Origin: Pseudomonas sp. Irchel 3H7
Lineage (GTDB): Bacteria > Pseudomonadota > Gammaproteobacteria > Pseudomonadales > Pseudomonadaceae
Direction: 5' to 3'
DNA length: 64,000 nucleotides
NCBI RefSeq assembly: GCF_900187605.1
Contig: NZ_FYEA01000003.1
Span: 186,001-250,000 of the forward strand
The notes under the pieces: generated by a model
What the model saw: the letters and a program-made list of their open reading frames with translations, nothing else
Told to the model about the DNA's origin: nothing
The model's database searches: none
Position numbers and translations under genes: made by a program
Shown: positions 20,501 through 27,834 of the stretch, in pieces
Layout of the letters: the number at the start of each line of letters is the position of its first letter
How positions within the stretch are numbered: position 1 is the stretch's first letter

Positions 20501-21247
20501 GTGCAAGAAGTTGGGGAATTTCCCGTCAACAATGTTGGCAAAATCCCCCACTGATCGTCCGTTGAAACCCGCAACCCCATCAATCGTGTCCCAATGTTGG
20601 TAATACGGCAGACCGTTGGGATAGCGTGCGTTGATCAATGCCTGTTCAATTGGAACCTCCGTGTTCGTAGTGATGAACGCCTGTAGCACGCGTACGATCA
20701 CGTCGACTGATGGCTCCGGCGCGTTCACCGTTTTACTGTCGACCGTCAACTTCATCAAATCCGTGCGACGTTCATGCAACGGCAGCTTGGTGCCGTCACC
20801 AACGGATTCGATCAAGTCGCGAATCAAGCGATACAGGAAGACGAGATACGCCGAAGGCCCGAACATGGACTCCAGAGAATCCGAAGGGCATTTGGCGCTC
20901 AACTGCAGATCGAATATTCGCTCCAGTTGCGGCCCGTCAAAGAGCGACATCAAACCGCTGGACGGTCCTGTCGACCCGGCTTTGTCCCACTGCGCGTGAT
21001 GCTCAATAAACCGACGCCGCACATAGGTCGCCAGGCTGTTGGCCCGACGCAAAAAGCGCCGGGCCTCTTCCTGCTCAAGTCCGTACTCGCCGACCAGTAC
21101 CGGAAGACCCTTTTCGACCAGAGGGAAAAACGATCCCCCCTGCTCAAGGTAACTCCAGAGCGTTGAAAGCCGGTTTTGCGCAGAAGACGTTTGCGCACCA
21201 AACAGTTGAATGAACAACTGCGCAGCGGGACGGAGTGAGTCAGCCAT
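17516..21247 (-). CDS. TcA N-terminal subunit (TccA-like, VRP1/SpvA family) with C-terminal Ig-like domains
   Basis: The 1243-residue product resembles TccA, the N-terminal half of split Tc toxin A components. Start ATG 21247 has AGGAA about 8 nt upstream; GTG 21253 is an alternative. Residues about 100-480 carry the VRP1 helical domain (CPSDSLESMFGPSAYLVFLY, LPYYQHWDTI, LNQIFYLAQRTNLVAEEV). Residues 480-1000 are helical shell. Residues about 1005-1215 form two Ig/Big_1-like domains (TCTVTPTEVFAGKPDEKAII, VPTEVVELGKTITLFAKMVD), before a Ser/Asp/Glu-rich tail. Ig-like receptor-binding folds are known in TcA proteins; here they sit at the subunit C-terminus next to separate Ig-only proteins. 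A lux-box-like site precedes the gene. Confidence 0.87.
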   Translation of the reverse strand: MADSLRPAAQLFIQLFGAQTSSAQNRLSTLWSYLEQGGSFFPLVEKGLPVLVGEYGLEQEEARRFLRRANSLATYVRRRFIEHHAQWDKAGSTGPSSGLMSLFDGPQLERIFDLQLSAKCPSDSLESMFGPSAYLVFLYRLIRDLIESVGDGTKLPLHERRTDLMKLTVDSKTVNAPEPSVDVIVRVLQAFITTNTEVPIEQALINARYPNGLPYYQHWDTIDGVAGFNGRSVGDFANIVDGKFPNFLHSGSLTSLAAAALAHASRLGPYQQKLVTEEYKNSEDMYQFYLENFGTEDVEYMNLNQIFYLAQRTNLVAEEVTSLFSVGDYAPRRSDNVDYPSKPDVPEGGRSGSVYINGNAHPGIGISTQSGTNLHRILVNPNNPKGLNTFDRLNRKLRLDKWLNLPPEQTDALLAAAIRAEARGAEKPEVWAISVNVIHALGLFQRLRERYNCTAADFAVFLDELSLYGRGDALSQFDQVFNNQDNYRKPLKLDDKAFALIPTSDQDNLTVSQLCSGLGIDLQTYHYLALAIAQAHDLTDDLVRSSAVISSFYRLVKLPRLLNITPVEGVLMLRVLGGETWLKGLAGKPRIVDVAVDDSRTDATPGVLSLIEAMQACVQWCEQSNISVLWMLQHVSAPLRLSEFSQQDQQFFDKIGALLPSARLSGNSFLLAGIPPAGESDWLDLLSIDSEGLAPVVDVNGLILATDLTPEDYLAFAREKLEWAVRNGLEIEETQVSVLVEIMLTVLLRARDAQVSLVRESLAIYAGIEGELAILVLDWVDASVYQLLRQVYDRTALESPARARRRDEPSDPLLELLAVVRQRAEVVSTLGLSAALVRDYLDYGYAKWIDQITIIDPSEKFVFSVRILYAMTTLTRAFSLSEQPEQKLLDYLRQVHSLPPMLSADALRVVQQAAAIKLAEFFAWSAQEVSECVRHIDPETQVLKTLDQLDLLMRVYQLSMQTGMDARTILRIGTLPETTDASEAYAQAAELALLSQTQTRVPVVQAPGELKQLVRMTCTVTPTEVFAGKPDEKAIITMTLTDARGAALKGVAVDWHSELGTISLGITDTQGVLTAEYVPGKVLGTDSLYFSMSLLEPEWAVSINVIADAESMNFPTSEMSPVPTEVVELGKTITLFAKMVDQYENPGANMLVDWAWEEGTDPEKRPTIRPAQGFTDQDGRTTVYITSAFSGEFEVGVRSLASAKGIVFEPIRFGVSQGRSHSLEQASPPSDSDAGTSSTEQGS

Positions 21248-21349
21248 GGTCACTTTCCTTGAGTCGATAACCGGCCCGGGCCGCCTGACTGTGGTGTCAG
21301 GCGGACCCAGCGTTGCATAAGGATTTAGCGCTTGAACGCAGTCGCTGCC

Positions 21350-21369
21350 AACTGTCAGAAATGACAGGT
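21350..21369 (-). promoter_or_regulatory. Lux-box-like inverted repeat upstream of the TccA-like gene
   Basis: On the minus strand this reads ACCTGTCATTTCTGACAGTT, matching 17 of 20 positions of the perfect palindrome at 32908-32927. It lies in the 138-bp gap between the 910-aa Ig-protein gene and the TccA-like gene, about 100 bp before the TccA start. A TAAAT-type -10 candidate (CTAAAT) follows roughly 22 nt downstream. This suggests an internal promoter for tccA-tccB-Ig under the same regulator. No experiment supports it here. Confidence 0.55.
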
Positions 21370-21391
21370 TTTATGACCGCTCATCGGAAAT

Positions 21392-24124
21392 TTACAACCG
21401 GGTTTTATCCGTCGGCACTGATTCGATTTCAAACCGCTCACTGACGACCCAGTCAGAACCCATCGGATCGCTGTCGCTCGGCTGCAGCTTGAAACGACAC
21501 CAGTTGCCGCCCAACGGTAGCGTTTGGTCAGACAGGCCTTGCCAGTCAGGGTCGACCTGAATCGACGCTAGCCATGTCTTGTCCGGGTTGAACGGATCGA
21601 CCAGAACACCGACGCCTTGACGGCCCTTGCCGGCAAACAGCACCGGGTTGCTGACCCAGCGTCCCGGTTCTGGGATCTCAACGGTGGGCAGATAAGTTGC
21701 CAGCTGAAGCGTGCGTTTCGCGCTATCGGATACAAACCCTTCGCAAGCCGCCACAGCGTCCAGCTCATGATTGCCCTCGTCTTGACCGGGCTCCAGCGTT
21801 ACCGACCACGTCCGGTTTTCCCGCACCTCGGCGCTGGCCTGGTCGCTACCCAGCGTCACGGTCACGGTATCGCCGGGCGTCGCGAAACCCGAGACCACGA
21901 CCCGTCGGCCGACATGGTCATCGGCAGTCGGGGTTTCGATAAACGGAGCCGCCGGCACAACCTTGTAACGCAAACGCTCATTGGCCTGAGAGCGCTGCGC
22001 AATGCCATTGTGGACGAAGGTTTGAAAAGCCCAGATGGTCGTGTTGCCCACCGGCAAACTCACTTCGGCATCCCAGTTGCCTGACGCGTTCACCTCAATA
22101 TCCGTCAGCAATGGCTCAGTAGCGCCTTCCAGCCAGACCTCCACCTGCGCGGTAGCTCTGCCGGTGCCAGCAATTTTCGAAGTGCGCGGCGCTCTCCCGC
22201 CAGGGATCGGCATCGTGAATCGAGGCGGCGGCACCACCACCTTGAGCCTGTGCTCAGCACTGTTTGCCGAATCTCGCCCGTTGAGCGTCTGCTGCGCATG
22301 GAGGAAATATTCCCTCAGGTCCAGACCGAGCAACTGGATAGACCATTTGCCCTCCTCAAGCAATTCGAGCGGATCACCCAGCGTTCCTCCCATCAGGCTG
22401 TCATGTAATTGCATCACCGCGCCCTGCATGCCGTTATCACCTTCAATGGTGACGTCGAACCCCACTTCCGAGCCGGATCCCGGCGCGACAATGAGCGGTT
22501 GCAACATGACTCTGTGGACAGTGAAGGTTTTCGAGGTCGGTTTTGAAAGGAGATCGAGGATTGTTTGCGTGACCTCCGCAGCATGTTCGATATTTGCCTC
22601 GAACGGGGTTGGTCGCTGAAATGTCCAGGTGGATCCCGTCACGGTCGCCACATGCGTCTCGGTATCGTCGCTGAACCTGATGCTCACCGTGGCGCCCGAC
22701 AAGCAAGTGCCGCGAAATACCGGCTCCAGCCCCTCTTCGCCAAGATCATCCACGCCTGGCGCCAACGGTGGAATCGTGACGTACACGATGAAAGGATGTT
22801 GCGAGGGATGGTCTCCCAGATGCTGTGTAATGCGCACTTCCCGCTTGTTGGTTGGCCCCCAATCCACCAATGCAGACGTCGACCATTGGCCGTTCACGAC
22901 CACTACACTCCGTGCAGCCTCGTTTGTATCGGGAAACCTGAGCGAGACGGTGGCACCTGTATAACCTTTGCCGCTGAAGACCGGTAGATACTCCTCGGTG
23001 TAGCTCGCCTCGGTGATATCCGGCATGTCGTTGTGAACTTCGAATTCAACAGGCTCTGATTCGATCCAGCCACTGGCGTTGTCGGCGATTTTTTGAATCA
23101 CCTTCATCTTGTAGCTGCCCAGAGACCAGACAACGGGGGCCGTTTCCCAATAGCCCTGGGCATTGACGCGGACGTTGGGCGGCAAAGGCAGCGAGCCGTC
23201 GCTGGCAGAGAACTGGATTTCGGTCGAGAGGTTTTGATCGAAATGGCCGGAGCCGGAGAACTTCAAGCTTGTATCAGGAAGAAGGGTGACGTCAGGCTCT
23301 GCCAGTTTGGGAGGGCGGATTCGGAAAGAGCGGGGGGCGCTTCTCTTGGACGGTACGCCGCCAAAGGTTTGCATCGCGACAAGCGAGACGGGGCCTGGCT
23401 CGACAATGACTGGAGCAAACCAGTTGGCAGCGGATACTGCATCTTCCCCCACTTGAATGGTCGATAGATCCTTGAAAATCTGCATGACTGAGCCGGGCCA
23501 GCCCTGCGTGCCACCGATCGAGAAAGAGCAATTCTGTAAAGGCTCAACCGGGCTGGTGATGACGGGCGTCGATCTGCTCGTGACATTGATCGTTGCAGAT
23601 GGGGGCGAAGGAAAATCGCCGATGATTTGCGTGGCAAAGTAAGACGCGCTGTTACCTGATAGCGTCAAGCGCTTTTCCCACGTCCCATCGGGTTGAATGT
23701 CAGCATTGCCCAAGACCCCGCCAGTCGATGCGTTATGCACCCTCACCGTCCCCACGCCATACTCGCCACCGGCTCCTCGTATGGAGAATTGTTCGTCGAC
23801 TTCCTCTCCGGAAACGGGAGAGATGATCGTCACTGGTGTGACGCGTAGATTCACCGTCACCTTCACGCCACCAACCGGCTGGAGCTCAAGCCTGTATTGA
23901 TCGGGTCGGAACACGCCCTTTATCACAGTGTCCCAGCGCCCATTTTTTGGCGTAATCGTTTCGGCAGCGACCTCGTCATTTCCACTGAACATACGCAAAA
24001 CGATAGGGAAGTTAACATCTGAATTACCGGCAACGACAATATCGCCATTTCTCACATAGGCATTATTCACCGGAGTTGTAATCGAAGTAATCAGCACTCC
24101 CTCTGACTCGCCTTCAGTAATCAT
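21392..24124 (-). CDS. Ig-like repeat protein of the Tc locus (adhesin-like, cytosolic-type)
   Basis: This 910-residue protein is built of about nine to ten Ig-like modules of 85-100 residues. Several show the 'xFSGKGYxGATVSLRF ... VATVTGSTWTF' pattern seen in bacterial Ig/Big domains (residues about 390-600), and comparable units recur near 185, 560, 650, 735 and 820. It has no signal peptide, no membrane segment and no repeat-in-toxin motif, which fits a protein exported or assembled like Tc subunits, which also lack signal peptides. The start ATG 24124 is preceded by AGGGAGG at 6 nt. It lies between a small unknown protein and the TccA-like gene in one operon. Its role is not known. Confidence 0.7.
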   Translation of the reverse strand: MITEGESEGVLITSITTPVNNAYVRNGDIVVAGNSDVNFPIVLRMFSGNDEVAAETITPKNGRWDTVIKGVFRPDQYRLELQPVGGVKVTVNLRVTPVTIISPVSGEEVDEQFSIRGAGGEYGVGTVRVHNASTGGVLGNADIQPDGTWEKRLTLSGNSASYFATQIIGDFPSPPSATINVTSRSTPVITSPVEPLQNCSFSIGGTQGWPGSVMQIFKDLSTIQVGEDAVSAANWFAPVIVEPGPVSLVAMQTFGGVPSKRSAPRSFRIRPPKLAEPDVTLLPDTSLKFSGSGHFDQNLSTEIQFSASDGSLPLPPNVRVNAQGYWETAPVVWSLGSYKMKVIQKIADNASGWIESEPVEFEVHNDMPDITEASYTEEYLPVFSGKGYTGATVSLRFPDTNEAARSVVVVNGQWSTSALVDWGPTNKREVRITQHLGDHPSQHPFIVYVTIPPLAPGVDDLGEEGLEPVFRGTCLSGATVSIRFSDDTETHVATVTGSTWTFQRPTPFEANIEHAAEVTQTILDLLSKPTSKTFTVHRVMLQPLIVAPGSGSEVGFDVTIEGDNGMQGAVMQLHDSLMGGTLGDPLELLEEGKWSIQLLGLDLREYFLHAQQTLNGRDSANSAEHRLKVVVPPPRFTMPIPGGRAPRTSKIAGTGRATAQVEVWLEGATEPLLTDIEVNASGNWDAEVSLPVGNTTIWAFQTFVHNGIAQRSQANERLRYKVVPAAPFIETPTADDHVGRRVVVSGFATPGDTVTVTLGSDQASAEVRENRTWSVTLEPGQDEGNHELDAVAACEGFVSDSAKRTLQLATYLPTVEIPEPGRWVSNPVLFAGKGRQGVGVLVDPFNPDKTWLASIQVDPDWQGLSDQTLPLGGNWCRFKLQPSDSDPMGSDWVVSERFEIESVPTDKTRL

Positions 24125-24150
24125 CTGCAGCCTCCCTGTTGTTTAAGACT
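24106..24150 (-). promoter_or_regulatory. SD of the Ig-protein gene overlaps an RsmA/RsmE-type motif
   Basis: On the minus strand the leader of the 910-aa gene reads ACAGGGAGGCTGCAG then ATG. CAGGGAGG fits the CANGGANG core recognised by RsmA/RsmE translational repressors and coincides with the Shine-Dalgarno sequence. Control of toxins by the Gac/Rsm cascade is well known in fluorescent pseudomonads. Assignment to this site is inference from the motif alone. Confidence 0.35.
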
Positions 24151-24174
24151 TTACATAAAAAAGCCAAACATCAT

Positions 24175-24642
24175 TCAAATACTAAAGTCCACCCAAATTT
24201 CATTGGAGCCCACTGGATCAGACCCCCCTTTATCGAAGATGTATCTGATAAAGACTCGAGCACGTCCGTTGGCAGCAATCCATCCACCGCGAGGATAGCT
24301 ATGCCACTCGCCGTCCTGCCACATGGCATCAGGGGAGTCGTTGCCCCACCATTGACTAGAGTCGAAACTAAAATGCAAGTTTGCTTTGTTGCCTCCTTGA
24401 TTAACCAACTGGGTAATACGATATTGTGAGGAATAGCAATAAAACAAACCTCCACCATGTTTCCACCAATAGCTAAAAGTCAGATCACCTATAAAGTTAC
24501 CCACACTGACGCGCAGTGTTTTGGTGACTGTCTGAGCACTATCGATCGACTTGAACTCCTCCTCTGAAATCGACTGAGTAGCGCTGACGTCCTCAAGACC
24601 GTCCGGATTTGAAGTTGTCAGTTTTTTTCTCTTGTCACTCAT
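24175..24642 (-). CDS. Unknown 155-aa protein, first gene of the Tc 'A' operon
   Basis: I do not recognise this protein. It starts at ATG 24642 with a strong GGAGG 7 nt upstream; a longer in-frame reading to 24876 lacks such support. Residues 1-35 are polar and basic. The rest is rich in aromatic residues and glycine (FSYWWKHGGGLFYCY, SSQWWGNDSPDAMW, IRYIFDKGGSDPVGSNEIW), suggesting a compact beta-sandwich of lectin or small-toxin type (inference). No signal peptide or membrane segment is present. Base composition is more AT-rich than in the core genes, in keeping with transfer. It is 50 bp before the Ig-repeat gene and downstream of a lux-box-like site. Confidence 0.75.
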   Translation of the reverse strand: MSDKRKKLTTSNPDGLEDVSATQSISEEEFKSIDSAQTVTKTLRVSVGNFIGDLTFSYWWKHGGGLFYCYSSQYRITQLVNQGGNKANLHFSFDSSQWWGNDSPDAMWQDGEWHSYPRGGWIAANGRARVFIRYIFDKGGSDPVGSNEIWVDFSI

Positions 24643-25001
24643 AAAAACCTCCGCACTTTGCTGAGCTGATTTGTTCCTGTTGCAAAAACATTGAACGCTC
24701 AGCCTGTGCAAGTGCACACCTGTAAGATCTGACAGTCCCGACGAACGGTATTTTTTCCAGCGAATAAACCGACTTGTTTCGGTCGGATAACCCCTGATCA
24801 GTTGTCGATCAACTGACTGATCGGAAACTGTTTCTGAGAGAGAAGGCTGAATAACGAGCGGGCGCAATTGATGCAACCCGACCGTTAATAAGCGCGTGCC
24901 AGTGAAGATGCTTTCGCGGACAAACCCGCTCTCACAGGATGCAGGTGCACCGGATCCAGTGTGGGAGTGAACCTGCTCGCAAAGCTTTTAGCGGTTTTGA
25001 A
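24643..25001. other. Intergenic region between Tc 'A' operon and PilZ gene
   Basis: This 359-bp gap holds the leader and presumed promoter of the Tc 'A' operon (lux-box-like site at 24718) and, towards the PilZ gene, a decayed REP sequence. At 24960-24985 TGTGGGAGTGAACCTGCTCG resembles one arm of the REP pairs seen elsewhere in the window, with a degenerate partner near 24905-24945. No further gene is supported. Confidence 0.55.
24718..24737 (-). promoter_or_regulatory. Lux-box-like inverted repeat upstream of the Tc 'A' operon
   Basis: The plus strand reads ACCTGTAAGATCTGACAGTC, an imperfect palindrome matching 17 of 20 positions of the site at 32908-32927. It lies about 75 bp before the first gene of the Tc 'A' operon. 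A -10-like TTCAAT follows on the minus strand around 24690-24695. Spacing is compatible with a LuxR-type activator bound at or just upstream of the -35 position. Confidence 0.6.
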
Positions 25002-25397
25002 TCAGGCAGAAGCCGGCAACGGCTGAAAACTGAAATAGCGCTGCAACGCCTGCACCAGCTGCCCAAATTCCGGCGGCGCGCGTTGCAGGACGAAGCCGGC
25101 GTCGTAGTGCAGCGGGGTGGCGTCTTCGTGACACCACACGCAACAAGCCGTGAGGTCGATTACCTGCTGACAGCCATCGCTGGCGGGGATTTTCAGGCGT
25201 AACTGAAAATCCACACCGACCATCATGGGCAGTTGGCTGATGAGCATCAGCCCGTCTTCGGAGAGGTTGCCGAGAAAACCGATGGGCTTGTCGGTGACGC
25301 TGTTGAACACTCTGAGGAAATACGGCAACTGATGCCGTTCGATCCGTTCGGTAAACATGCGCAGTTCGCCATGCAAGGCTCCATCACAGAGCCGCAC
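25002..25397 (-). CDS. PilZ-domain protein (predicted c-di-GMP receptor)
   Basis: The protein has up to 131 residues. GTG 25397 follows a purine-rich AAGCAAAG leader, while ATG 25358 gives a 118-residue form; the start is unsure. The PilZ c-di-GMP signature is visible as an N-terminal RIERHQ arginine motif followed by the NLSEDG (D/N-x-S-x-x-G) motif about 30 residues later. The remainder is a beta barrel with a CVWCHEDATPLHYDAGFVL strand region. Such single-domain PilZ proteins transmit c-di-GMP levels to targets in motility or envelope functions. A GGDEF diguanylate cyclase is encoded 4.5 kb away. The gene belongs to the core chromosomal block. Confidence 0.85.
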   Translation of the reverse strand: MRLCDGALHGELRMFTERIERHQLPYFLRVFNSVTDKPIGFLGNLSEDGLMLISQLPMMVGVDFQLRLKIPASDGCQQVIDLTACCVWCHEDATPLHYDAGFVLQRAPPEFGQLVQALQRYFSFQPLPASA

Positions 25398-25587
25398 CTT
25401 TGCTTCGGAACGAGCCGGATTCGCCGGCCGCTCTCCCCGCTTCCGGTGTAACGGTCGCTACGTCGCCGTCACCTTACAACTGCCAGTCGCGGGTGTTGCT
25501 CCGGATTCAGGAACCTGACGCTGAATCCGGGTTATTCGACTATAGCTCAGCTTGTACACACAGCCAGATTTTGTATGACAACTGTCA

Positions 25588-25974
25588 TCAGAAACGGGTC
25601 GGTCGCACCACGGCAGCGGCACTGCGCGTCGGGTAGTGGCCCAGGCTCTGCAAGGTTTCCAGACGGGCACGGGCGCGGTAGGCGTATTCGCTGTTCGGGT
25701 ACGAGGCGATGATGAACTGGTAGGTCTGCGCCGCGTCGACAAACATTTTCTGCCGTTCCAGGCACTGGCCGCGCATCATCGACACTTCCGGCCACACGTA
25801 CGGACGGGCGCGGCTGGCGCGTTCGACCTTGGACAGTTCGAGCATGACCTGCTCGCAATTGCCACGGTCATAGGCGCTGTAGGCGTTGTTCAAATGATGG
25901 TTCATCGACCAACGGGTGCAGCCCGAAACGGCGAGGACGCTGAGGGCAAGGGCGGCAATGGGTACGAATCGCAT
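25588..25974 (-). CDS. TPR-like lipoprotein
   Basis: The 128-residue protein begins MRFVPIAALALSVLAVSGC, a type II signal peptide with lipobox AVSGC, so the mature protein should start at Cys19 and be lipid-anchored. Residues 28-115 form two to three TPR-like helical repeats (NNAYSAYDRGNCEQVMLEL, FVDAAQTYQFIIASYPNSEY, AYRARARLETL). TPR lipoproteins usually act as scaffolds in envelope complexes; the partner is unknown. The start ATG is preceded by AGGAG. It is divergent from pyk and belongs to the core block. Confidence 0.85.
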   Translation of the reverse strand: MRFVPIAALALSVLAVSGCTRWSMNHHLNNAYSAYDRGNCEQVMLELSKVERASRARPYVWPEVSMMRGQCLERQKMFVDAAQTYQFIIASYPNSEYAYRARARLETLQSLGHYPTRSAAAVVRPTRF

Positions 25975-26144
25975 GAAGGTTCTCCTGTCTTGTGCTCTGT
26001 ATCGACCCTTGCCGAGAAATCTTCAGAAGTGTTTGCGCCAGTTGTCGAGTTCAATAAAGAAAACATTAAGTAGTGCAAACGAACAATGACTACACCCCAA
26101 GAGCATAGTAGCCTTCGCTAGCGCTTGAACTCAGGAGTCTTTGC

Positions 26145-27596
26145 ATGTCCGTCCGTCGTACCAAAATCGTCGCTACCCTTGGCCCGGCCAGTAACTCGCC
26201 GGAAGTTCTCGAACAGCTGATTCTGGCTGGTCTGGACGTTGCCCGTCTGAACTTCTCCCACGGCACCCCCGACGAGCACAAGGCTCGCGCGAAGCTGGTG
26301 CGTGACCTCGCAGCCAAGCACGGTCGCTTCGTCGCCCTGCTCGGTGACCTGCAAGGCCCGAAAATCCGTATCGCCAAATTCGCCAACAAAAAGATCGAGC
26401 TGAAGATCGGTGACCAGTTCACCTTCTCCACCAGCCATCCGTTGACCGAAGGCAACCAGCAAGTGGTCGGCATCGACTACCCGGATCTGGTCAAAGACTG
26501 CGGCGTGGGCGACGAGCTGCTGCTCGACGACGGCCGCGTGGTGATGCGCGTTGATACCGCCACCGCCACTGAACTGCATTGCACCGTGACCATCGGCGGC
26601 CCGCTGTCCGACCACAAAGGCATCAACCGTCGCGGTGGCGGTCTGACTGCACCGGCCCTGACGGAAAAAGACAAGGCCGACATCAAGCTCGCCGCTGAAA
26701 TGGAAGTCGACTACCTCGCGGTGTCCTTCCCGCGTGACGCTGCCGACATGGAATACGCCCGTCAACTGCGCGACGAAGCCGGCGGCACCGCCTGGCTGGT
26801 GGCGAAGATCGAACGTGCCGAAGCCGTGGCCGACGACGAAACCCTCGACGGCCTGATCAAGGCGTCCGACGCGGTGATGGTTGCCCGTGGTGACTTGGGT
26901 GTGGAAATCGGCGACGCCGAACTGGTGGGCATTCAGAAGAAAATCATTCTGCACGCACGCCGCCACAACAAGGCTGTGATCGTCGCGACCCAGATGATGG
27001 AGTCGATGATCCAGAACCCGATGCCGACCCGCGCCGAAGTGTCCGACGTGGCCAACGCCGTGCTCGACTACACCGACGCCGTGATGCTCTCGGCCGAATC
27101 CGCCGCTGGCCAGTACCCGCTGGAAGCTGTGCAGGCAATGGCGCGCATCTGCGTCGGCGCTGAAAAGCATCCGACCGGTAAAACCTCCAGCCACCGCATC
27201 GGCAAGGAATTCACCCGCTGCGACGAAAGCATCGCACTGGCGACCATGTACACCGCCAACCACTTCCCGGGCGTCAAAGCGATCATCGCGCTGACCGAAA
27301 GTGGCTACACCCCGCTGATCATGTCGCGTATCCGCTCTTCGGTGCCGATCTATGCGTTCTCGCCGCACCGTGAAACACAGGCGCGCGCAGCGATGTTCCG
27401 TGGCGTGTATACCGTACCGTTCGACCCGGCTTCGCTGGAACCGCACGAAGTCAGCCAAAAGGCGATCGACGAGTTGGTCAAGCGCGGCGTTGTGGAAAAA
27501 GGCGACTGGGTCATCCTGACCAAAGGCGACAGCTACCACACCACCGGCGGCACCAACGGCATGAAGATCCTGCACGTGGGCGACCCGCAGGTCTGA
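26145..27596 (+). CDS. pyk: Pyruvate kinase
   Basis: Pyruvate kinase converts phosphoenolpyruvate and ADP to pyruvate and ATP. The 483-residue product has the normal length of the Pseudomonas PykA type. The N-terminal RRTKIVATLGPAS and LDVARLNFSHGT segments carry ADP/PEP ligands. The active-site region KIERAEAV (catalytic Lys) and VMVARGDLGVEIGDAELVGIQKKII (metal-binding Glu/Asp) lies near residues 220-270. The C-terminal allosteric domain ends GGTNGMKILHVG. Start ATG 26145 has AGGAG 7 nt upstream. Orthologue PA4329 is recalled from the same neighbourhood. A strong terminator follows. Confidence 0.96.
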   Translation: MSVRRTKIVATLGPASNSPEVLEQLILAGLDVARLNFSHGTPDEHKARAKLVRDLAAKHGRFVALLGDLQGPKIRIAKFANKKIELKIGDQFTFSTSHPLTEGNQQVVGIDYPDLVKDCGVGDELLLDDGRVVMRVDTATATELHCTVTIGGPLSDHKGINRRGGGLTAPALTEKDKADIKLAAEMEVDYLAVSFPRDAADMEYARQLRDEAGGTAWLVAKIERAEAVADDETLDGLIKASDAVMVARGDLGVEIGDAELVGIQKKIILHARRHNKAVIVATQMMESMIQNPMPTRAEVSDVANAVLDYTDAVMLSAESAAGQYPLEAVQAMARICVGAEKHPTGKTSSHRIGKEFTRCDESIALATMYTANHFPGVKAIIALTESGYTPLIMSRIRSSVPIYAFSPHRETQARAAMFRGVYTVPFDPASLEPHEVSQKAIDELVKRGVVEKGDWVILTKGDSYHTTGGTNGMKILHVGDPQV

Positions 27597-27614
27597 GTGA
27601 CACGCTGAAAAACC

Positions 27615-27646
27615 AAAGCCCCGGCATGTGAGTGCCGGGGCTTTTT
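27615..27646 (+). terminator. Rho-independent terminator of pyk
   Basis: A 12-bp stem AAAGCCCCGGCA / TGCCGGGGCTTT with a 6-nt loop starts 19 nt after the pyk stop and ends in a T run, a canonical intrinsic terminator. Confidence 0.92.
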
Positions 27647-27664
27647 GTTGTCTGCGTTGAATCG

Positions 27665-27834
27665 AAAGCCCCTCACCCTAGCCTCTCCCAGAGGGATAAG
27701 GAACCGATTGAGGGATATTGCAGAATTGCACCGACCTGTTATCTCTGCGCTGAATCCGACCGGTTCTTTCAAGTCGATGTATAACGCATTACACCTCGGT
27801 CGGCTCCCTCTCCCTCTGAGTGAGGGCTGGCTTT
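27665..27834. repeat. Intergenic 'CCCTCACCC' mosaic repeat, copy 1
   Basis: The left end (AGCCCCTCACCCTAGCCTCT) and right end (CGGCTCCCTCTCCCTCTGAG) are partly inverted copies, with a middle part containing CCGACCTG and CAAGTCGATGTATAACGC. Related elements lie at 30789, 46157, 51703 and 60506. This copy fills the gap between pyk and the converging enoyl-CoA hydratase gene. Confidence 0.65.

Noticed and set aside
9377..24642. Ig-repeat genes considered as phage tail or biofilm adhesin (LapA-like) genes
   Set aside because: No signal peptide, no type I secretion signal or RTX repeats, no tail genes nearby; genes overlap TccA/TccB in one operon.
26118..27575. Long open frame (485 codons) antisense to pyk
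   Set aside because: It mirrors the pyk coding frame, a common effect of GC-rich codon use. Its product is rich in His/Arg/Gln with no domain, and pyk is certain.
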